A DNA stretch of 20,477 bases from Sphaeroforma arctica JP610 (taxonomy: Eukaryota; Opisthokonta; Ichthyosporea; Ichthyophonida). A program made the translations under genes and the position numbers. The notes beneath the pieces were generated by a model. The model made no database searches and was not told where the DNA came from. It was given only the letters and a program-made list of their open reading frames with translations. Location of the stretch: NCBI RefSeq assembly GCF_001186125.1, contig NW_014040535.1, positions 200,348 through 220,824 of the forward strand. The letters are read 5' to 3'. Within the stretch, counting starts at the first letter, position 1; each line of letters opens with the position of its first letter. Positions 1-10,614 of this stretch are shown here, piece by piece.

Positions 1-511
1 ATATATATAGGAATTGACCTAATTATTGAAATGGGAAAATACTTCATGAGAACATAAAAACGACTAGCATACTTTCGTAATTATGAGATTAAACGCTGGG
101 GCTGACTCTAATCACGGTATGTATGTAATCTATGCCGACTATCTGCAGTGAGTACTATCGATAATTACAGAAATTTAAACTCTCTTGGTAGCGACATCGG
201 TGAGGTGACGCTCAATAGCTGTGATATTTGTCTCTCGACTTTTGGTCCTTTCGATTCGCTTGTTCGAATACAAGACTGTCATTAAATCTGGCTGTCACCC
301 CGGAGCACAAATTTCGTGGTAACAATCGGGATTTGTATTAGTGGTGGCAAGATTACACTTTCGGGCTACCAATCAGTTTCTTGCATCCAAACAGAATACT
401 TCCTCGAGAGCAGTAAATACAAAGAATGTTGCAATATCCTAATGTAACCTGAACTCGCATATTCCAAAATGATTGTCAAATATGTGAAACGTCACACTTT
501 CTGTCCCGACA

Positions 512-727
512 TTGGAAAGGGACCACAAGCGGCAGAAGTACAACGAATTTGAATCCAGATTACTGAAGGCCAGGTCGCATAATGACTTAAATTTCAACGT
601 GACTGCTACAAAAGAAAGGCTCAGACAGTTGAAAACTTTGCTTGGCCACGAATGCTTCAAGCATATATTTGCTCAAGACAACCTAAAATTCAAACTTCAT
701 GTTTGCAGCATCAACGAATATATATAA
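512..727 (+). CDS. Possible last exon of an unrecognised plus-strand gene
   Basis: An open frame of about 71 codons ends at a TAA at 725-727. It encodes a charged, probably helical stretch (RDHKRQKYNEFESRLLKAR, then TKERLRQLKTLL) and a less charged tail. The frame opens after a stop at 485-487 and there is no good ATG, so if real it would be entered by splicing; possible AG acceptors lie around 515-530. An AATAAA at 833-838, just over 100 bases after the stop, is where a poly(A) signal would be expected. I do not recognise the family. The opposite strand is open over part of this stretch as well, so the frame may be chance or an old gene fragment. Confidence 0.22.
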   Translation: MERDHKRQKYNEFESRLLKARSHNDLNFNVTATKERLRQLKTLLGHECFKHIFAQDNLKFKLHVCSINEYI

Positions 728-1105
728 ACATCCTATTGAAATCGGTAGGATCAAATTCATATCGTATGCTAGTATATGTTCCGGCCGTGTTATTGGAGGG
801 CTCAAGCTTTAAATACCAGATACAAACAAAGAAATAAAGTTGACCAGTGGAGAACGCCTAAAAGCAAAATTTTGAACTCGAGCTAGCTGAAGTCACAACT
901 CATATCGTCATCTATCTCCGTTGGTCCTCATTTAACGGTTCAATGATTGGCCTCGATCTGAACAAAAAGCGCAATTAACAATACCAAAGAATTCCTGAAT
1001 TTGATTGTTCGGCAAAATTTCGGAGCTGGTCGCGGTTGGCGCACTAGGCTAATTAGAATGCAAGCCGCTGTCTAGTTTGCGATCTTGTTTTACTTTATTT
1101 TTGTT

Positions 1106-1522
1106 ATGGCTGATATTGATACAGATTCAAGTGATGAAGCTACAAAGTCCGAAGAGATAGATATAAGCATAACGATGTATTTGTACTTCTTATATCGGTA
1201 GTACGTGGATCATTTCCCTACTCAGGTCCAGTTTGCGAATGGGATAGAAGCCATTAATATGGAGCAAGGACCGGGTAGTTGAGACTCGTCAACTCATCCC
1301 TATGTGAAGTGGATCGATATTTGCATTTCGAATTTGCGAAGTCAGTATTGGGAGTGTTCGTTGGTTAATGATCGCAAGCATGCGCTTAGACAGGTTTTGC
1401 GACGAGATAGCGTCTCTGTGATCGAAAAGGCTAATAGAAGGACTTTCGATGTAGCATGGCCTAGGTGCTTTTGGATTCCAATCCATGCTACACCACACCA
1501 CACCACACTACACCACTTATAG
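1106..1522 (+). other. Possible decayed coding fragments, family not recognised
   Basis: A short ATG frame at 1106-1201 encodes an acidic N-terminus (MADIDTDSSDEATKSEEIDI, then a hydrophobic YLYFLYR end). After a gap, a second open frame at 1304-1522 reads like protein (KWIDICISNLRSQYWECS, later VLRRDSVSVIEKANRRTFD) and ends in a CACAC-rich simple tract at 1489-1516. The two are not in one continuous frame and no convincing intron joins them. They may be remnants of a gene or of a plain transposon, or chance frames. They lie downstream of the DEK-like gene on the opposite strand. Confidence 0.15.
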
Positions 1523-1582
1523 TGTCACATTTCTTAGGACGTGCGCGTAAATGTGCTTAACAATGAATCCTGACGATGCACA

Positions 1583-1624
1583 CTATTTTTTTTTTTGCAC
1601 ATTCGAAGTTGTCAATTCTATATG
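1583..1624 (-). other. Proposed terminal mini-exon of the DEK-like gene
   Basis: After the DEK C-terminal helix ends at TTILQ with a GTATGT donor (1738-1733), a pyrimidine-rich acceptor (CCCTTCTGTTGTAG) lies 114 bases downstream. It opens a phase-0 exon reading [13 protein letters not shown] and a TAG. The lysines and part of the preceding codon come from an 11-base homopolymer (1586-1596). A final exon this short fits the family, because DEK proteins end soon after this helix. If the intron is retained, the frame instead continues about 25 codons to another stop. Confidence 0.55.
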
Positions 1625-4600
1625 CTACAACAGAAGGGCATTTTTTTTTTGTGACTTTCGGTTTCATTCTGCATCTCGATTCCATATACGACAAAAATGT
1701 GCCATGCACCCACAAAACATGTATACAGGCATACATACCTGTAGAATCGTTGTTGCCATCTTCTTCAATTCTGCCTTCCGTTGTGTGATATCCAACGTTG
1801 GGAAGCTCTCAGTCAGGCCTTTGCGAACTTGTCCAAATGTGATTCCCGCACCAACTACGGAGAGAAGCGGTGTGATGATACAATTCTTATCAGATAAGAA
1901 GATCCACAAAAACAAGGTGCAATCATGTGCATTTCTGTTCAAGTATTGTATACGGGAAGATGATGAGTGTGCCCATTTCCAGAAACTATAAAACACAATT
2001 GAAATTAAGAGGTCGAAACGCTAAAAAAGGGGTCAAATACCTTTCTTGACAATCTTCCTGATTTCTTTTTTGATTTCATTGTCCGTAGGACCAGTCTTTG
2101 CCTATAAACGGTTCAGGAAAGGGGAATAAAATCGGGTAATTTAATCAGAAAAGTGGACAAGCCCAAATTCAAGACTCCCTGGATAGGAGAGGTACGAAGA
2201 GGAATTTCTCTGCAGGAGATTATAGATAGTGACGAAATTGTACAAAAGAAGTCAAGTACTTTCATTTCAATCCTATCATTGTATAATCGGTGAGAGCAAT
2301 GTGCTATTCTGCACATCCCTCGATATAAAGCATTACTCCGGAACCCATATCCAAGAAGTTGAAATTTCGGAATGCTCAAGTACTAATCTCGGACATGCGA
2401 ACATCGTACAGGAACGGTTTTAAAACAGAATGGCGTGTGACGCTGCTTTCAGATACAGCTCAAACCAATGAATGTACGACTACTAGTATGCAACACCTGA
2501 TGGGACCAAGCAGGAACATCACATTTCCAATATACTACTATACCACATAGATGCGTGAGTGTTGCATAAAATGTACGTATATTGAATCCAGACTTCACGT
2601 CACCTTTTTAGCGATCGGCGCATCATCATCACTGTCACCTTCTGCGGCCTCCTCTTCGTCCTGTGAGCGAGACATATAGTTGTAGGTATCAGAGCTGAGA
2701 TAGTACAAATCAAAAAAGTTGTGCGGGGCATTCACATCATTGGATTTTTGGTCATGCAGGCAGCGCTCAGACTCGCAGTTCTTACCACTCCGTCCAGATA
2801 TATCAGCTGTAAGTCTATGCATAGTTGGTCTTTGAAGCTATGTGATAGGTAGGAGTGAGCAGGCCAGACATGATACTATTTACAGCATACCACAGCTGTA
2901 CGCATGGTCATGTCTATACTATACTCTTATACAAATCTGGCAACCTACCGGTGTACGCGACATCGCAAAAGCGATGTAAATTACATCAGAAAGAACAAAA
3001 GAACTGAAAACGAAACACAAACGTACATCATCTTCCTCGCTCTCGTCATCCTCACTTGATTCCGCCGGTTTTTGTTTCTTGGCGTTCGGTTTGGCGCTCG
3101 TTTTGACTGACTTTTTCACGGATGTATTCCCCAAAGCACTATGGAGGATAGGCGTGGATATCAATGGGCCATACGTACAGGCATAGCCTCAAAAGAGGAC
3201 GACCTGTCTACGGTGATGTCAGGCCAGCTACATAGTCATTGCGCTTGAAACAGAACACTCAGAAAGGTGTTCATACTAGTCACTTATCGCGATACTTTGG
3301 TTGGGAGAGTTTGAACGTTTACACGTTGCAGAATGCAACGCACAGAATACAGGTACATTTCCAACTGTAGAATGCTCCGCTTACAGATATGGCAACCCAA
3401 ATGCCCGCAGATTACTATATCGAATGCACATGGCCGACAACAAGTTGTGAATAACAATCTTATGTGTAGCGGTACTTAAGATAGTCAGCACTCCCACAAC
3501 ATACAAACAAGGTCGCTGTACGTAGCCTTAAGCTAGGATACTAATCCTTATTGAGAGGGATAAGATGAAAGGCAACAACTCTCGGTACCATATTGTCATC
3601 GTATATGCACTAAATCCAATTTCGGAAGGGTCAAACAATCGACAAGCACGCCACATACGCCTTCGCATCTTCGGCCATTTTCGTGTACTTCGCCTTTTCC
3701 TCCTTCGAACATTCCTTCCACATTTCACTCATCTTGGACATAATCTCGGTGTTCTTTACATCCGGGAACTGCCGTGTGGTGTAAAAGAGAAATCAGTCCA
3801 CCAAGTGCTACGTTCAGCATTCAGCTATATAGGTGCATATTCTGGATGCAATCGGCCGCAGAAGAAAATTCTCGCATTGGTTGTCTGAGACACCCGAACG
3901 TGACAAAAAGTAATGTGGTCAACGGCCGAGTCGCATGCGTGCGAAAGCCAAATCGAATACGAAATAGGTAAGAAATGTAAAACTCAATAATGATAACTAT
4001 TTGCACGCCACAAATAACACCAGATATCCACACAGACTGTACCTTTGTCACCGCTTTCTGTCGGTTGTGCTTGATGAATAGGTTGTACGCTGATGGCGCG
4101 CGCTCGGGCTTGCTTGCTTTGGCAGTCTTCTTGCTGGTTTTCTTTTTCCCGCTTGTCTGTCAGTAGGAGCACGGAAGCAGATAAGTGAGTAATCACATAT
4201 ATCTGGGCGTCGCCAATGCGCCATACAATCATTCATCACACGTTAAGCGTCTACAGCAATAGGGGCCAGTTCAACTACTCTGTCACTTACCGGTATGTGC
4301 ACTATGCGGGTTTTATAATACTCGATGCATGTGCAAATACTTAGCCAACGGATACACGAGGAGTCAGAGGGGAAAACAGCAAACTTCAGAATTGGGCGTG
4401 CTCAATAAACCCTCAGAACGTACATGTCCGGACTTTTAACGACCTTACCTTTGCCTTTGCTTTTGGTTTCTTCTCAGCTACACACTCACTCTCATTTGGG
4501 CTGTTCAAGAAGTCCATGATGTTGTCCATGAGCGTCTCCTTGTCGCCCGAGTGTGAAATGCATATGACATCACACATTGTTCTGAGAGCTGGCATGTGCC

Positions 4601-6690
4601 GTTTCTCCAGCGAGTTTTGGGTCTGTGTAGCATGTGCATTCATCGAGCGCAAGGTTTAGGCAGCTGATAATGCCGTGCGCCTGAGCCACATATACTTACC
4701 AAGCGCACAATCAAACCCATATAGTTGTGTGCAACCTAACAGCTAATACCAATGCACGTAAATACAAATAGCATGGATCTTTAAAGGCGAATTTATGAAA
4801 TAGCATAGAGCTTGAAAAAGACAAGTACAAACAATTGCGGATAACTCGATATACCGACATGTGTTAGGGTGGAAGTGAGGCTTCTACTCATGTGTCCGCA
4901 CTTAAAATGTGTATTAAAGTACAAGACTAACAACCGTTTCATCCCTCAGCGCGTCTCAACGCTATTTATACACCAGGCACTCTAGGCACATTGTGCATAT
5001 GTCTATCACAACCGTACTATCCAGCAATCAATTTATGGCTATTTCTATACGAGTGACGGTACCTTATCCTTAATAGCGGGGTTGCTATCATAGTCAAAGC
5101 CCTTGAATAGCCGCAGGTTCTTTCTGACCTCCAGCCTCGACCCTTTCGAGCCAAAGCACAAACGATGCAGATCATGTAAATCATCAGTCTTGTGCTTCTT
5201 CAGCTTCTCCTCAATCATCGAGATTTGTCCCAGAGGCGTGCCTTTACCTGCAAGTTCGGGGGCGCCAATTCAGCTGTGACGTGAGTGTGGCATGCGAGTA
5301 TCGCTCAGCGATAGATATAGCGAGTACATATAGCATGCAGCTTGAGTTGATATATACTTTAATCGAGCTATTAGATATATATGTGGCAATCAATCCAGTA
5401 TCACGTGCATGAGTGTGTGTGTGATTGCGAAATCAAGCATCTGATGTCTTCTCCGCGTCACGAGAGATACTCTTACGAACAGATGCAGACACGTGGTACG
5501 AACGCAGGATGAAATCCTATACAGCGCACCCGATGCATAACCGAAATGCACAACTGCACTGCGCGTACAGGCATGCGACATACATACACACGCTGCACTG
5601 CACTGCGCGTGCAGGCATGCGACATACACACACACGCTGCACTGCACTGCGCGTGCAGACAACCATACCCTTTGGCTGGGCCTTAGCTCTCTTAACCACC
5701 GGCTGGTGGGTGGCTAATCTGTCCGTAGTGGTTCTCTGCCTTTTGCCAGAGATGACTGGGTCTGCGTTGAATAGTGCGACACTGGGCTCACCGTCTTCCG
5801 ACTCCGCTTCGGAGTCTGTTTTCTCACTGGCATCTTGCTTCGTATCCGTCTTGACAGGTTCAGGGCTGGCTTCCTTGCTTTCGGGTTGGGCTGCAGGGGT
5901 CTCAGTCTTCTCCAATGTCGCGTTTTCAGTCGTGCTTGCAGTCACCTCAACTCCATCCTTAGCAACCGCTGTTCAGGTTTGTGTTGCCACATGAGTATGT
6001 ATGTTAGTTCAGACTGTGGTTATTTGCACGACAACTGAAAACAACGGTTATGGCCCGGCCCGTACACGGAAAGGACAGTCTTTTGAGAACATTCGTTTAG
6101 CGCTCAACATATTGCGGGGAATGCTCACATGACTCGCACTCGAGCAAACTTGCATCCTCGTAGACAGGCGTAAACAACTCTCTTAATCGTATAGCTACCG
6201 CACTGATCCTGAAGAATGAACGTCAAAATATACTGCAGCTGGAAGCGGGATAGCAAACGATAATTTTGATCGCGAAGTACAGTCAGAACACAAGTAGCTA
6301 CAGTCAAGTATGTCTAGTAGAAACCCAAATGAAACAACAACAACAAACCTTGAAGAATTAATGCTACCGGAGAGCCATTATCAGTTGTATAAATTCTATT
6401 CAAAACTTGCGAACAGGGGTGTAGCCAAAATACAAAAGCATACAGCGAAACACAAAGAAATGCATGAATATTGCTTGCAACACAATGAGAGACATGAGTG
6501 GTTTCAATTGGGACATCCATACAAATGCAAATACATGCAAACACACACAGACACACATATATATATACATATATATGTGTGTGCGCAGATATTGAAATTG
6601 TATATTGAATAAAATATACATGCACAGACAGGTAGACACACACACACACACATATATATACTTGTATACGTATGTACAAGTACAAGTACA

Positions 6691-6725
<35 letters not shown>

Positions 6726-7001
6726 CAGAAGAACAATATATACAGATACATAAACATAAACATATATATATATATACAAGAACGATACATATATATATAT
6801 ATATATATACATAAACATAGACATATATGAATATGTACATATATACACACACACACGCACACACACAGATATATACACAAATACACACACACACATATAT
6901 ATATATACATATACAGATATATATACATATATATATAAATATATATACATTTATAAACAGATATATATATACAGATATATATATACAGATATATATCAAT
7001 G

Positions 7002-7055
<54 letters not shown>

Positions 7056-7416
7056 CGTACACACACTCACACACACACACACATATATATATATACAGAT
7101 ACGGACTACTTTATATATACAGATGCATACATACATATATACATACATACGTACACAGACGCAGACACACGCACATATATGTATATACACACAGAAAGAT
7201 ACACAGACACATACACTTACACAGACACAGATACAGACACAGACACAGACACAGACACACACACACACATATATATATATGTATATTACACACATACAAA
7301 CACATACATACACAGACAAGAATACAGACACAGACACAGGCACAGACATATATATATATATATATGTATATATATATGTATATATATATATATACATATA
7401 TGTATGCATATATATA

Positions 7417-7504
<88 letters not shown>

Positions 7505-7776
7505 CATGTGAATATTGTCCTACAAGAGAAATAAGTTACCAATATACATACAATGAAAAATACAAAAAAAACACCTCACATCGATATGTATAGATTACAC
7601 ATGATTGGACACTGCAACGTTTCACGTCCCGCTTCGCTGACATCGATACCTTCGTCTTTCTGCATCTCCTCTGTATTGCTATCAGCTGTTGTTGAAGAAT
7701 TTGTTTTTGTATCAGCAGCTTCCACACTTTGTTGAGCTTCCGTCGCAGAATCTTTGCCATCCATCGTGTCAGACAT
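1583..7776 (-). CDS. DEK: DEK-like chromatin protein with an inserted HMG box (11 exons)
   Basis: Proposed CDS, transcript order: 7776-7650, 5968-5669, 5247-5063, 4622-4449, 4156-4043, 3768-3659, 3138-3027, 2660-2604, 2101-2041, 1854-1739, 1624-1583. It totals 1,398 nt (465 residues), all introns are GT-AG, and phases match at every junction. Residues 1-140 are Ser/Thr/Glu-rich and disordered, ending in a basic patch ([11 protein letters not shown]). Residues 143-245 match the DEK pseudo-SAP/SAF region ([32 protein letters not shown]). After a lysine-rich linker, residues 278-337 form an HMG box ([27 protein letters not shown]). Two acidic stretches follow, then a DEK C-terminal domain at about 397-452 ([37 protein letters not shown]). 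DEK proteins bind distorted DNA and act as histone chaperones; that role here is inferred. The ATG has a purine at -3. The first ten exons are well supported; the last 42-base exon is the weakest call. Confidence 0.88.
5555..5659. repeat. 44-bp tandem repeat, 2.4 copies, inside intron 2 of the DEK-like gene
   Basis: The block GCGCGT(A/G)CAGGCATGCGACAT recurs at 5561 and 5605, and its first half again at 5649, giving an exact 44-base period. Each copy carries CTGCACTGC and a CATACA/CACACA segment. The last partial copy runs to within about 10 bases of the donor of exon 2 (GT at 5668-5667), so it forms the first 115 bases of the intron on the transcribed strand. Confidence 0.85.
6539..7502. repeat. 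Compound CA/TA microsatellite block in intron 1 of the DEK-like gene
   Basis: Nearly 1 kb of interleaved (CA)n, (TA)n, (CATA)n and (ACAGAC)n tracts, for example pure CA at about 7013-7040 and 7424-7452, ACAGAC at about 7220-7260 and TA at about 7474-7502. It lies wholly within intron 1 (5969-7649) and explains the long tyrosine/isoleucine/histidine/cysteine open frames on both strands, which are not genes. Confidence 0.95.
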
Positions 7777-7810
7777 TCTTCGTGCTTTTCTTGATTTTCT
7801 ACTTGATTGT

Positions 7811-7825
7811 TATAAAAATATATAC
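7811..7825 (-). promoter_or_regulatory. Possible TATA element of the DEK-like gene
   Basis: On the minus strand this reads TATATATTTTTATAA, 35 to 48 bases upstream of the proposed ATG at 7776. If used it would give a very short leader, so the real start site may lie further upstream. The AT-rich surroundings make a chance match easy. Confidence 0.25.
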
Positions 7826-8224
7826 TTGTTGCGAGATGAGCGGCTATCTATATCTCTATGTGAATATTTTACCATGTACTGTTACTATTTTTATTTACCG
7901 GTTTTGGATTTTGAATACAGAATAGTACTCACACATACGAGAGAGAGAGAAGGAGAGAGGTGTCTCAGCCGAGTCTCAGGTCTTGGGTTTCTCACTTTCT
8001 ATTGTTCTGTTTTAAATGTTTTCAGGAGGCTTTGGTTGTTTTCGTTGTTGTATTTTTGTTTTGAAAAAAAAATACTTCTCGACGGCTCCCAGGCTCTGTC
8101 ACTATTTATTTATGTATTTATTTGTTTTTGTTTTTTTAAACTCGGGGCCCCCCTCCATAGCGGCATAGCCCAGGCCCCGAAGCCCCGAACAGCTAGTTTT
8201 GTTTGTGAGTGCTGAGTGCTCTGC

Positions 8225-8356
8225 CAACTGACTGACTATTTAAGTGACTGACTAACTGACCAACTAACTGATTGACTAATAACTGACTAACTAACTGACT
8301 GACTGACTGACTGATTGATTGACTGATTGATTGACTGACTGACTGACTGACTGACT
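8225..8356. repeat. (GACT)n tetranucleotide tract with GATT/AACT variants
   Basis: About 130 bases built from ACTG ACTG units with scattered ATTG and ACTA variants. The purest run is at about 8331-8356, where six units follow one another. The left half is more decayed than the right, as expected for a growing tetranucleotide microsatellite. Confidence 0.9.
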
Positions 8357-8551
8357 CGGAGTCTCAGACTGTGACTGTTCACTCATCACTGTGCACCGTG
8401 TGCAGGATGTACATAGCCAGCCAGTACCGAGTACGGCAGTGTTCAGTCATATGCCTAAAATATTTGAGTATTTTGTAAATACATTGACAGCCTGACACTT
8501 TGGCGTATTTTGGCGCGCAAGCTGATGAAGTTACCCAATCACAAGGACGCG

Positions 8552-8573
8552 AAGCCCGAAGGCGGGCTTTTTA
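8552..8573 (+). other. Perfect hairpin followed by a T run (terminator-like)
   Basis: AAGCCCG at 8552-8558 pairs exactly with CGGGCTT at 8563-8569 around an AAGG loop, and the T run continues to 8572. This has the form of a bacterial intrinsic terminator, but the setting is eukaryotic and no transcript ending here is visible. It may instead be the structured end of a mobile element or small RNA. Confidence 0.5.
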
Positions 8574-9029
8574 TTATAAAATCAGAAAAAATATTTTCTA
8601 TTGTTTTTTATACAAAAAAAAGAAGCAAAAATGGGTAAAAGAAACAAAACCAGTAAATAAATTTCACCGGCCTCACTGTCTAAATATTTAGGTCGCTTGG
8701 GGCCCTCCGTAGCTTCTATGTTATATTTAGTAGTAGGCTCTATGGACTATGGAGTCGTGAGACGTAAATAAACCGGACTGGGTCATCAAGACATCAATTT
8801 AAAAAATAAAAGCAAAAAATCCTTGCCGTCACTTGCGGCTAAAACCCCCCCCCGTATTTTCCATAAACAGATAAATATACGTTTACGTTTAACTGCATGT
8901 CGTGGCCACCGGCCACTGGACTGGCCTCTATCGCTACTCGCTACAGCCCACCGATGCATGTTCGGCTAAGTGGAGCCCTGATGAGGTTCAAAGTTTCCAG
9001 ACGTTTTCCCTCACTACTTCACATATACA

Positions 9030-9640
9030 GGCATATAGTCATTACTATCTACATACACATCATCATTCCTATTTACACACACACACCTACCTGCACACTT
9101 ATGCACAAGCCTATCCACTCACACATACACATGAATATACCTAATGGCATACCCAATTCACATGCACATGTCTGTTCTCCCACACATACATATACCGTCC
9201 AGTTCACATATACATACACAAGCTTATTCACACTCACACTCACATGCTCATATCTAATCTCATTCAAATGAGCATACCTATTCACACACTCATAATTGTG
9301 CACATACATATTGGCATACCCAAGCGCTGAACATGCACATGTCTATTCACTAGCACGTGCACACACCTATCCATATACTCTTACACACGGCTATTCACAT
9401 ACACAAACACATATCTGAATACACACCCAAAAATCCTATACCTTCCCACCCACACATACCATACACATAACCGCATACTCATGCCTATTTACACAAGCAA
9501 AAGCATATATAATGACGTACCCATTCATCTAAACATACCTATTCGTATGCTCACACACATGCCTATTCGTGTACTCATACACATGCACATATCTGTATAC
9601 ATACTTTTAGCATAGAGGCGGTCTGTGAATTAACCTTTGT
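9030..9640. repeat. Degenerate minisatellite with a CCTATTCA-type unit of about 24-30 bp
   Basis: Blocks beginning CCTATTCA, CCTATCCA, CCTATTTA or TCTATTCA, followed by CACACA/ACACATGC-like sequence, recur roughly every 24-30 bases or multiples of that (for example near 9067, 9111, 9275, 9339, 9367, 9484, 9537 and 9562). Copies differ at many positions, so the array is old. The long open frames here are artefacts of the repeats. Confidence 0.65.
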
Positions 9641-9680
9641 ACTGTTTAAAAATTTCATCTGCATATAGGTATGAAAGTCC

Positions 9681-10298
9681 ATATACATATACAGATAGTT
9701 ACATAAATACATATACATACACATAATATACTATACTATTCTATATATATATATATACATATATCTATATGTATGCATGTATACATCGATAGATAAGGAG
9801 ATATATAGTTGCATAGATCATAGTTATTTATATATATATGTATATATATATAATTATGTATGTATGTATACATTCATGTATGTATCGGTGGATGGATAAA
9901 TATATACAAACACATATACACATACACATATATACAAAAATACACATACACGTGTACACAAATATATACATATATATGTTTTTATATTATCCATACATAT
10001 ACACACACAGATATATATATATATATATATATACATATACATTAACATGCATAACAGTTTTTGCAAGCGCGCACGTGTGTAATTGCATAGATATGTATGT
10101 ATGTATGTATGTTTATACATGGGTATGGATATATATATATATATATATATATACACTTACATACATATACATATACATACCCATTTACACATACACACAC
10201 AGATAGATATTTACACATACATACACACAGACATATATATATATGTATACACACACACACACATAAATATATTACACACACACGCACACAAATATATT

Positions 10299-10338
<40 letters not shown>

Positions 10339-10614
10339 GTATTGTTCGTACACACACAAGCGCGCACACACACAAGCGCGCACACACACGTGTATATATA
10401 TATATGTGTGTATTATATGTATATACATATATATACACTCACACACACACACATACCCACACCCATACACCCACATACACGTATTTATACATATACATAT
10501 ATATATATATATATATTATACACCTACATACATATATATTTATACACTAATTTACACACACGCACGTATATATATATATATATATGAATATATATATATA
10601 TATATATATATAAT
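9681..10614. repeat. Compound TA/CA/CATA microsatellite block, intergenic
   Basis: About 930 bases of mixed (TA)n, (CA)n and (GTAT)n tracts, including TA runs at about 10013-10033, 10132-10152, 10318-10338 and 10589-10612, and two CACACAAGCGCG copies at about 10353-10382. It closely resembles the block in intron 1 of the DEK-like gene. All long open frames here are repeat artefacts. Confidence 0.95.

Larger units (their letters stand above)
1..1582. other. Left flank with no firm gene
   Basis: Ordinary mixed-composition sequence between the window edge and the end of the DEK-like gene. Apart from the two weak coding candidates given separately, I see only a TTTATT at 1094-1099. On the minus strand this reads AATAAA and could be the poly(A) signal of the DEK-like gene, about 480 bases after its stop. 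No RNA gene or organised repeat was recognised. Confidence 0.5.

Noticed and set aside
172-285. A RING-finger-like fragment on the plus strand (CDICLSTFGPFDSLVRIQDCH)
   Set aside because: The spacing before the histidine does not fit the RING pattern, the frame stops at once, and no donor or following exon was found.
6314-7593. Open frames of up to 250 codons rich in Tyr, Ile, Val, Cys or Thr and His on both strands
   Set aside because: They are translations of CA/TA microsatellites, open in several frames at once, with no domain content.
8552-8573. Reading the hairpin as evidence of bacterial DNA or contamination
   Set aside because: The flanks carry eukaryotic-style microsatellites and no bacterial gene, so the hairpin alone is not enough.
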